A DNA stretch of 64,000 nt. Source: Pseudomonas piscis (GTDB lineage Bacteria > Pseudomonadota > Gammaproteobacteria > Pseudomonadales > Pseudomonadaceae). Positions within the stretch are counted from its first letter, which is position 1; each line of letters starts with the position of its first letter. The stretch covers positions 372,001 through 436,000 of the forward strand of contig NZ_WHUV01000002.1 in NCBI RefSeq assembly GCF_009380155.1. Reading direction: 5' to 3'. The position numbers and the translations under genes are program-made. Positions 53,017 to 64,000 of this stretch are shown in pieces. The notes beneath the pieces were generated by a model. It made no database searches and was not told the origin of the DNA. It saw only the letters and a program-made list of their open reading frames with translations.

Positions 53017-53104
53017 ACCTAAGTGTGTCGATCCAGTGCTGTACCGGGGCATCGCCGACCCGGTCAGCCTAGCGTCGAGAACCAGTACAGAGGGGTGATG
53101 CTCG

Positions 53105-55099
53105 ATGAGCGCAGAACAACCGACCGAACAGAGCTACCAGGCGCACCTGCCGTTGTCCCAGGCCTTGCTGCTGCCGCGCATCGCCATCGAAGGTACCCGC
53201 CCGGTGCTCGATGGCGGCCAGTTCGCGGCCAAGGCCACTGCGGGCCAGCAGGTGGAGGTGGGGTGCAAGGTCTTCGCCGATGGCCACGACAAGCTGGCGG
53301 TGCGGGTGCGCTGGCGCAACGAACGGCAGGATGTTTGGCACAGCCGGGTCCTGGAAGACCAGGGCAACGATGGCTGGCTGGGGCACTTCCCGGTGCCGGA
53401 GGCGGGCCGCTATCGCTTCTGCATCGAGGCCTGGATCGACCTGTTCGCCAGCTTCTGCTACGAGCTGGAAAAGAAGCACCTGGCCGCCCAGCCGGTCAGC
53501 CTGGAACTGCAAGAAGGCCGCACCCTGGTGCAGCAGGCTGGCGAACGCAGCGAAGGCGCGCTGCGCGAACAACTGCTGGTGCTGCACCAGCAACTGGGCG
53601 GCTTGCTCGCGGCCGAGCAGGTGGCGCTGTTCTTGAGTGCCGACAGTGCCCGACTGATGGCCGAGGCCGACCTGCGTCCCTACCTCAGCCTGAGTCCCGA
53701 GTACCCATTGGACGTGGAGCGCGAGCGTGCGCAGTTCGCCAGCTGGTACGAGCTGTTTCCCCGTTCCATCACCGACGATCCGGCGCGCCACGGCACTTTC
53801 GACGATGTGCATTCGCGCTTGTCGATGATCCATGACATGGGCTTCGACGTGTTGTATTTCCCGCCGATCCACCCCATTGGCCGGCGCCACCGCAAGGGGC
53901 GCAACAACGCCTTGGTCGCGGCCCCGGACGATCCGGGCAGCCCCTATGCCATCGGCAGCGAGGAGGGCGGCCACGAGGCGATCCATCCGCAACTGGGCAG
54001 CCGCGAGGATTTTCGCCGGCTGGTGGCCGCAGCCGCCGACCATGGCCTGGAAATCGCTCTGGATTTCGCCATCCAGTGCTCCCAGGACCATCCCTGGCTG
54101 ACCCAGCATCCGGGCTGGTTCAACTGGCGCCCGGACGGCACGATCAAATACGCCGAGAACCCGCCCAAGAAGTACCAGGACATCGTCAACGTCGACTTCT
54201 ATGCCGCCGATGCCATCCCCAGCCTGTGGCTGGAGCTGCGGGACATAGTGCTCGGCTGGGTCGAGGAGGGTGTCACCATCTTCCGGGTCGATAACCCGCA
54301 TACCAAGCCGTTGCCGTTCTGGCAGTGGTTGATCGGCGATGTGCGCAGCCGGCACCCGCAGGTGATCTTCCTGGCCGAGGCCTTCACCACCCCGGCGATG
54401 ATGGCGCGCCTGGGCAAGATCGGTTACTCCCAGAGCTACACCTACTTCACCTGGCGCAACACCAAGAGCGAACTGGCCAGCTACCTGAGCGAGCTCAACC
54501 AGTCGCCCTGGCGCGAATGCTTCCGGCCGAACTTCTTCGTCAACACTCCGGATATCAACCCCGGCTTCCTGCATGACTCGGGCCGCCCCGGCTTTCTCAT
54601 CCGCGCGGCGCTGGCGACCATGGGTTCGGGCCTGTGGGGCATGTATTCGGGGTTCGAGCTGTGCGAGTCGGCGCCGTTGCCAGGCAAGGAGGAATATCTG
54701 GATTCGGAGAAGTACGAGATCCGCCCGCGGGACTTCAATGCCCCGGGCAACATCATCGCCGAGATCGCCCAGCTCAACCGTATCCGCCGTCAGAACCCGG
54801 CGCTGCAATCGCACCTGGGGCTCAAGCTGTACAACGCCTGGAACGACCGGATCCTGTACTTCGGCAAACGCAGCGCCGACGGCGGCAACTTCGTGCTGGT
54901 GGCGGTCAGCCTCGATCCCTTCAACCCCCAGGAGGCGCATTTCGAGCTGCCACTCTGGGAAATGGGCCTGCCCGACGATGCCGCCACCCAGGGCGAGGAC
55001 TTGATGAACGGCCATCGCTGGACCTGGTACGGCAAGGTCCAGTTCATGCGCCTTGAACCGGCCCAGCCGTTCGGTATCTGGCGCATCAGCGTCGACTGA
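53105..55099 (+). CDS. glgE: Alpha-1,4-glucan:maltose-1-phosphate maltosyltransferase
   Basis: Extends linear alpha-glucan by maltosyl units from maltose 1-phosphate (GH13_3). The 664-residue length is normal. An N-terminal beta domain (residues ~25–150) precedes the (beta/alpha)8 barrel. The nucleophile is D396 in IFRVDNPHTKPLPFW and the acid/base E425 in FLAEAFTTP; FPPIHPIGRRHRKG and PPKKYQDIVNVDF bind the substrate. The ATG at 53105 has AGGGGTGA upstream. First gene of a glgE–treS/mak–glgB unit; treS follows after about 75 bases. It corresponds to PA2151. Confidence 0.97.
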   Translation: MSAEQPTEQSYQAHLPLSQALLLPRIAIEGTRPVLDGGQFAAKATAGQQVEVGCKVFADGHDKLAVRVRWRNERQDVWHSRVLEDQGNDGWLGHFPVPEAGRYRFCIEAWIDLFASFCYELEKKHLAAQPVSLELQEGRTLVQQAGERSEGALREQLLVLHQQLGGLLAAEQVALFLSADSARLMAEADLRPYLSLSPEYPLDVERERAQFASWYELFPRSITDDPARHGTFDDVHSRLSMIHDMGFDVLYFPPIHPIGRRHRKGRNNALVAAPDDPGSPYAIGSEEGGHEAIHPQLGSREDFRRLVAAAADHGLEIALDFAIQCSQDHPWLTQHPGWFNWRPDGTIKYAENPPKKYQDIVNVDFYAADAIPSLWLELRDIVLGWVEEGVTIFRVDNPHTKPLPFWQWLIGDVRSRHPQVIFLAEAFTTPAMMARLGKIGYSQSYTYFTWRNTKSELASYLSELNQSPWRECFRPNFFVNTPDINPGFLHDSGRPGFLIRAALATMGSGLWGMYSGFELCESAPLPGKEEYLDSEKYEIRPRDFNAPGNIIAEIAQLNRIRRQNPALQSHLGLKLYNAWNDRILYFGKRSADGGNFVLVAVSLDPFNPQEAHFELPLWEMGLPDDAATQGEDLMNGHRWTWYGKVQFMRLEPAQPFGIWRISVD

Positions 55100-55175
55100 C
55101 CTGGCCGCGCCGCCGGCCCTAAGGCCAGGCGGCAGTGGTCGGGCAGGGACCTCTGAACAGATTCAGGAGTGAGCA

Positions 55176-60748
<5,573 letters not shown>

Positions 60749-60772
60749 CACGGCCACAGGGCGCGCTTCGTT

Positions 60773-60787
60773 TAGCCGCTGCCGAAG
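60773..60787 (+). repeat. REP-like fragment after glgB
   Basis: TAGCCGCTGCCGAAG resembles the core of the other REP copies in the window. It lies in the 60-base gap between the convergent stops of glgB and the hydrolase gene. No clear terminator was seen there. Confidence 0.35.
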
Positions 60788-60808
60788 TTGAACGCCAGCC
60801 CTGGCCGA

Positions 60809-61498
60809 TCAGAGGCTGGCGGCGGCCTCGGCGATCAACCCGGCCACGGCGTGCGACTGCGAGGCCAGGGAGGCATGGCTGGCGTCCAGGCGGATCACCT
60901 TGCGCGCGTTCAGGCGCGCGGCCATGCGCTCCTGGTTGTGCGGGGCGATCATGCGGTCGGCGCTGGAGATCTGGTACCACGAGGGTTTGTCGCGCCAGGC
61001 CGGGGCGCCCAGGGTATCGCCGAAGGTGCTGGCCAGCGGGGCTTTCTGGGTCAGGCCCATGATCAGTCCCTCGCGGGCCGGCAGGTCCTGGCAAAAACTC
61101 TCATGGAAGCGCTCCGGACGAACCCACAGGTAGCCGTCGCTGTCCGGTTCCAGGTTGGCCGCGGCCGCGGGAGGAAACTCCTGGGTCAGGCTGCCGGGGC
61201 TCTCGCCGCTGTCGGGAGCGAAGGCGGCGATGTACACCAAACCAGCGACGTTGGCCTCGTGGCCGGCCTGGGTGATCACCGCGCCGCCGTAGGAATGCCC
61301 CACCAGCAGTACCGGCCCGGCTTGCTGGGCCAGCAGTTTGCGGGTGCGCTCGACGTCGTCGGCCAGGGACGTCAGGGGCAACTCTACCGCGCGGATCTTC
61401 TGCTGGCCGCGTTCCAGCAATTCGTCGATGACCCGGTTCCAGTGGGCGGCGCCGCCCCAGAACCCGTGGACCAGGACGATCGTGGGGGTATCGCTCAT
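60809..61498 (-). CDS. Alpha/beta hydrolase
   Basis: A 229-residue esterase-like hydrolase. Oxyanion segment VLVHGFWGGAAHWN (residues ~8–20), nucleophile Ser in LVGHSYGGAVITQAG, and a C-terminal histidine in LDASHASLASQSHAVAGLI with an upstream Asp in SSADRMIAPHNQERMA. It resembles the small plant-esterase-like hydrolases common in pseudomonads. Substrate unknown. AAGGAG is eight bases before the ATG. It is the third gene on the minus strand after the EEP and PIG-L genes, with about 100 bases between. Confidence 0.9.
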   Translation of the reverse strand: MSDTPTIVLVHGFWGGAAHWNRVIDELLERGQQKIRAVELPLTSLADDVERTRKLLAQQAGPVLLVGHSYGGAVITQAGHEANVAGLVYIAAFAPDSGESPGSLTQEFPPAAAANLEPDSDGYLWVRPERFHESFCQDLPAREGLIMGLTQKAPLASTFGDTLGAPAWRDKPSWYQISSADRMIAPHNQERMAARLNARKVIRLDASHASLASQSHAVAGLIAEAAASL

Positions 61499-61599
61499 GG
61501 CATCGCTCCTTTTCACGGCAGGGGCGGCCCCGGGCGGATGCCCAGGGTCCCTGTCCGTTACAGAGCATGCATCAGTCTCATTGCGGCGCCAGTGCCGGA

Positions 61600-62406
61600 T
61601 CAGCAATCCGGATGTACGGCAGGTTCCGGCAGGTGGACTTCCACCGCCAGGGGCAGGTGGTCGGAGAGGTGGGTCCAGGGTTTGTTGCCCAGGATCTGCG
61701 GGCTGTGGCTGCCGGCGTTGCGCAGGTAGACCCGGTCCAGGCGCAGTAGCGGCCAACGTGCCGGATAGGTGCGGGCCGGGCGGCCATGATGGCGTTCGAA
61801 GGCTTCGTGCAGGTCGTTGCGCCGGCCCAGGATGCTGTTGCCGCGCAGCTGCCAGTCGTTGAAGTCACCGGCGATGATCACCGGGGCCTGCCCGGGCAGG
61901 GATTCGAGCAGTTGGCAGAGCAGGGCCAGCTGTAGCTGCCGGTGGCTTTCCAGGAGGCTCAGGTGCACGCAGATGGCATGCACTTCGTCGTGGCCAGGCA
62001 CATCCAGCACGCAATGCAGCAGGCCCCGGCGCTCGGGGCCGGTGATCGATACATCGAGGTTGCGATACTGGCGGATGGGGAATTTCGACAGCACGGCATT
62101 GCCGTGATGGCCGTCGGGATACACCGCGTTGCGCCCGTAGGCATAGTCGCTCCACATGCTGTCGGCGAGGAACTCGTACTGCGACTGGGAAGGCCAGTTG
62201 TCCAGGCGCGAGGCGTGGCGGCCATGCTCGCCCAGCACCTCCTGGAGGAACACCAGGTCGGCCTGGGTGCTGCGCACCGCTTCGCGCAGCTCGGGGAGGA
62301 TGAAGCGCCGGTTCAGGGCGGTGAAGCCCTTGTGGGTGTTGACCGTCAGGATGCGCAACCGCTGGGTGGCCCCGTGGGGCACTGGCCGGGTGGAATCGCT
62401 GTTCAC
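61600..62406 (-). CDS. Endonuclease/exonuclease/phosphatase (EEP) family protein
   Basis: A 268-residue Mg-dependent phosphodiesterase-fold protein. Motifs are LTVNTHKGF (N), ADLVFLQEVL (catalytic Glu), HLSLLESHRQLQ, VIIAGDFNDW (D-x-N) and the terminal LSDHLPLAVEV (D-H). Family activities range over DNA, lipids and inositol phosphates, and this sequence does not settle which. Homologues sit in the same stress island near glgB in P. aeruginosa, next to cardiolipin-synthase-like genes. The PIG-L gene lies just upstream (85-base gap) on the same strand. Confidence 0.9.
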   Translation of the reverse strand: MNSDSTRPVPHGATQRLRILTVNTHKGFTALNRRFILPELREAVRSTQADLVFLQEVLGEHGRHASRLDNWPSQSQYEFLADSMWSDYAYGRNAVYPDGHHGNAVLSKFPIRQYRNLDVSITGPERRGLLHCVLDVPGHDEVHAICVHLSLLESHRQLQLALLCQLLESLPGQAPVIIAGDFNDWQLRGNSILGRRNDLHEAFERHHGRPARTYPARWPLLRLDRVYLRNAGSHSPQILGNKPWTHLSDHLPLAVEVHLPEPAVHPDC

Positions 62407-62490
62407 GCTCGCTCCTGTGAAATCAGTGGCGGTTACTGCTTGGGACTGATGACCGGCGCTGGCGTTCAGCTGGATTCCACCCGGACCGCG

Positions 62491-63261
62491 CTACATGAGG
62501 ATGATCTCGTAGGGCAGGCGCATGCGCTCCAGCACGATGGGCGACAGCGACGGCTGCAAGCCGATCTCCGGCTCGCCCTGCAGTTGGCTGGCGTAGGCAT
62601 GGGCGGCGTGGCGCTTGCGGGCCACGGTCCAGGTGTCCAGGCGCAGCTTGCGCGCGCGTTGCCAGGGAATCTGGTGCTCCTCGCGGGCCGAGCTGTGCCA
62701 GGCCCACACGGGGATCTCGCAGAACCTTGCCCCCACTTGCGCCGCGGCCTTGGCGGCAGCCCGGCCGACGGCCTCGTGATCGAGGTTGCCGTCTTCGCGC
62801 CAGGTACTGAACACCACATCCCCGGGGCGCAGGTAGCGGCTGATGAAGGGCACCAGCTGCTGCTCGCGCTCGCTCAATGCGCTGTCGGCGAACCCGCCGC
62901 GAATCCATTTCAGGCTATGCAAAGGCAGGCCCAGGCGGCGCAGGGCCTCGGCGCTTTCCTGGGGCCGGAACACACTCAGGCGGCGTTCCGGCCAGACCTC
63001 GGACCCGGGGTGGCTGGCGCTGCCGTCGCTGACCGAGATCAGCTCCAGGGGGTGGCCGTGGTGGGCCAGCACTTGCAGTAGGCCGCCACTGGCAATCACT
63101 TCGTCACCGGGATGCGGAGCCACCATCACCGCCCGGGAACCGGCCGGTACCAGGTTGGCAAGATTGATGGCTGGGACCTCGGCCAGGTTATGGGCGCTGT
63201 TCCAGATCTGGCTGGGCCAGCTGTTATCTATTGCGGATATGGCTTTCATAACGTGATACAT
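62491..63261 (-). CDS. PIG-L family deacetylase
   Basis: A 256-residue zinc-dependent N-deacetylase-like protein. The metal motif is APHPGDEVIASGG (variant of A-H-P-D-D-E: here P-H-P-G-D-E), with the third ligand region TWREDGNLDHEAVGRAA. Relatives deacetylate GlcNAc-type sugars. The first Asp of the usual DDE is Gly, as in several proteobacterial members, so activity needs testing. Start at 63261 is used because GGAAAC lies upstream; the ATG at 63249 is the alternative. It heads a minus-strand set with the EEP and hydrolase genes. Confidence 0.88.
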   Translation of the reverse strand: MYHVMKAISAIDNSWPSQIWNSAHNLAEVPAINLANLVPAGSRAVMVAPHPGDEVIASGGLLQVLAHHGHPLELISVSDGSASHPGSEVWPERRLSVFRPQESAEALRRLGLPLHSLKWIRGGFADSALSEREQQLVPFISRYLRPGDVVFSTWREDGNLDHEAVGRAAAKAAAQVGARFCEIPVWAWHSSAREEHQIPWQRARKLRLDTWTVARKRHAAHAYASQLQGEPEIGLQPSLSPIVLERMRLPYEIILM

Positions 63262-63605
63262 CCCTGTTTCCGGGTCGTATGCGAAAAGCTGAACGAGCGT
63301 TCAGCATCGGCCCTGGGTTTGCACGCACGCTGATTCCATGGCACCTGCCTCAGCGTGAAGTACCGGTGTCCCATCCCTTTGGAACGCCGTGATAGCTGCG
63401 CAATCATACTCAGCCCGGCGCCGTCCACACAGGGGGCGCCAGGATAATTTGTCGATTGCGGTCCGCTTGATAGGGTAGACGTATTTCGTTACCGGGTATG
63501 TCGTCCTGACGAATATCGTCCCCGAAAAGCCCCAGGCGTCCCCCAAGACTCTGTCCCAAGGCGTTCCCAGGCCGGCCCGGCAGGCCCCGCCAGCCTGGGT
63601 TGCGG
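63262..63605. other. Intergenic region between glgX and the PIG-L gene
   Basis: This 344-base gap has no credible gene. GCTGAAC-GAGC-GTTCAGC (63288–63305) is a perfect seven-base inverted repeat about 27 bases before the PIG-L start, and may be a 5' leader hairpin or operator. Bases 63400–63530 are the least GC-rich part and are the likely promoter area. No AlgU-type motif of good quality was found on the minus strand. Confidence 0.45.
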
Positions 63606-64000
63606 CTATTCCTGATCCTCGTGCTGGAGCTCGAAGAACAGCAGCGAACGCCCGGTCACCGAGTATTCATGGCCGAAATCCAGGCGTTCCTGGCCGCGCA
63701 CCGCCGGCTGGTTGGTGTCGAGCATGCATGTCCAGAATTCCCCGGCCGGCACTTGCGGCAGGCGGAAATTGACGATGTCGTGGTGCGCGTTGACCACCAG
63801 CAGCACCGTGGCGTCGGCGCCCGGGCGGCGGATGCCGGTTTCCTGGGCGCGGCCATCGAGCAGCATGCCCAGGCACCGGCCATGGGCATCCTGCCAATGC
63901 TCGGTGGTCATCTCGCTGCCGTCGGGGGCCAGCCAGGTCACGTCCTTGACCCCGATGTCCTCGTTGTAGTTGCCCACCAGGAAGCGCCCGCGCCGCAGGA
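63606..64000 (-). CDS. glgX: Glycogen debranching enzyme GlgX, C-terminal part (cut by window edge)
   Basis: The visible ~130 C-terminal residues read RRGRFLVGNYNEDIGVKDVTWL...EHWQDAHGRCLGMLLDGRAQETGIRRPGADATVLLVVNAHHDIVNFRLP, the characteristic end of GlgX/TreX-type isoamylases. These hydrolyse alpha-1,6 branches in glycogen. The catalytic barrel lies beyond the right edge. The fit is with the debrancher encoded near glgB in P. aeruginosa (PA2160). It would undo GlgB branches and feed maltodextrin back to trehalose synthesis. Confidence 0.92.
   Translation of the reverse strand, partial: LRRGRFLVGNYNEDIGVKDVTWLAPDGSEMTTEHWQDAHGRCLGMLLDGRAQETGIRRPGADATVLLVVNAHHDIVNFRLPQVPAGEFWTCMLDTNQPAVRGQERLDFGHEYSVTGRSLLFFELQHEDQE

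Noticed and set aside
63288..63305. CTG-N10-CAG palindrome upstream of the PIG-L gene as a LexA box
   Set aside because: A LexA site should read CTGT-N8-ACAG. Here the fourth and thirteenth positions are A and T, and the neighbouring genes are not SOS genes.

Overview
The window is about 64 kb of GC-rich gammaproteobacterial chromosome. Gene order and proteins point to Pseudomonas of the fluorescens lineage (protegens/chlororaphis-like). Evidence includes blocks I recognise from P. aeruginosa (gloB–methyltransferase–rnhA–dnaQ–ldcA; nadK–phosphoesterase–glpG–yeaC–DUF2797–pepN), a MuxABC-OpmB efflux operon, an orphan CcoN4-type oxidase subunit, and the GlgE/TreS/GlgB trehalose-glucan cluster. 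Both ends cut through genes: gloB on the left and glgX on the right. No tRNA, rRNA, CRISPR array, transposase or prophage gene was recognised.

Region by region. 0–5.7 kb: glyoxalase II, a methyltransferase, RNase HI, the DNA polymerase III epsilon subunit, a lysine/arginine/ornithine decarboxylase and a GNAT acetyltransferase. 5.7–10 kb: a LysR regulator, a small protein, a flavin reductase, a solitary ArsB-type permease and a DUF1853 protein. 10–16.7 kb: a tightly overlapping housekeeping run from NAD kinase to aminopeptidase N, closed by a clear terminator. 17–24.4 kb: a beta-propeller/RND exporter pair, an exported lactonase-like propeller, two tiny secreted peptides, and an aspartate-racemase-like enzyme divergent from an AraC regulator. 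24.4–28.7 kb: CcoN4-type oxidase subunit with a small membrane protein, divergent from a siroheme nitrite/sulfite reductase and its DUF934 partner. 28.8–33.2 kb: a DUF3313 lipoprotein, a YiiG-like protein coupled to a membrane J-domain protein, and thiol peroxidase Tpx. 33.3–42.5 kb: muxABC-opmB, with an inverted heptad-repeat element between muxB and muxC. 42.8–45.8 kb: an MHYT-GGDEF-EAL c-di-GMP protein and an SDR. 45.9–48.4 kb: a minus-strand three-gene unit made of a type VI effector-like protein without a visible toxin domain, a PoNi-type (DUF1911) immunity protein and a small membrane protein. 48.6–51.6 kb: an MpaR-like MocR regulator and a CcoG-like ferredoxin. 51.8–52.9 kb: three small genes (DUF3203-like, MgtC-like, Pro-rich). 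53.1–64 kb: glgE, a treS–maltokinase fusion and glgB, facing a hydrolase, an EEP-fold phosphatase/nuclease, a PIG-L deacetylase and glgX.

How genes work together. TreS/Mak turns trehalose into maltose and then maltose 1-phosphate, GlgE polymerises it, GlgB branches it and GlgX debranches it. A good AlgU (envelope-stress sigma) promoter match lies before glgE. The CcoN4 oxidase, siroheme reductase, CcoG-like protein and MpaR-like regulator match members of the cyanide/low-oxygen cluster PA4129–PA4134, but here they lie in two pieces about 20 kb apart. REP-like repeats occur at least five times. The points most worth a second look are the toxin-less effector/immunity unit, the zinc plus GIY-YIG-like DUF2797 protein, the heptad element inside the mux operon, and the split oxidase cluster.
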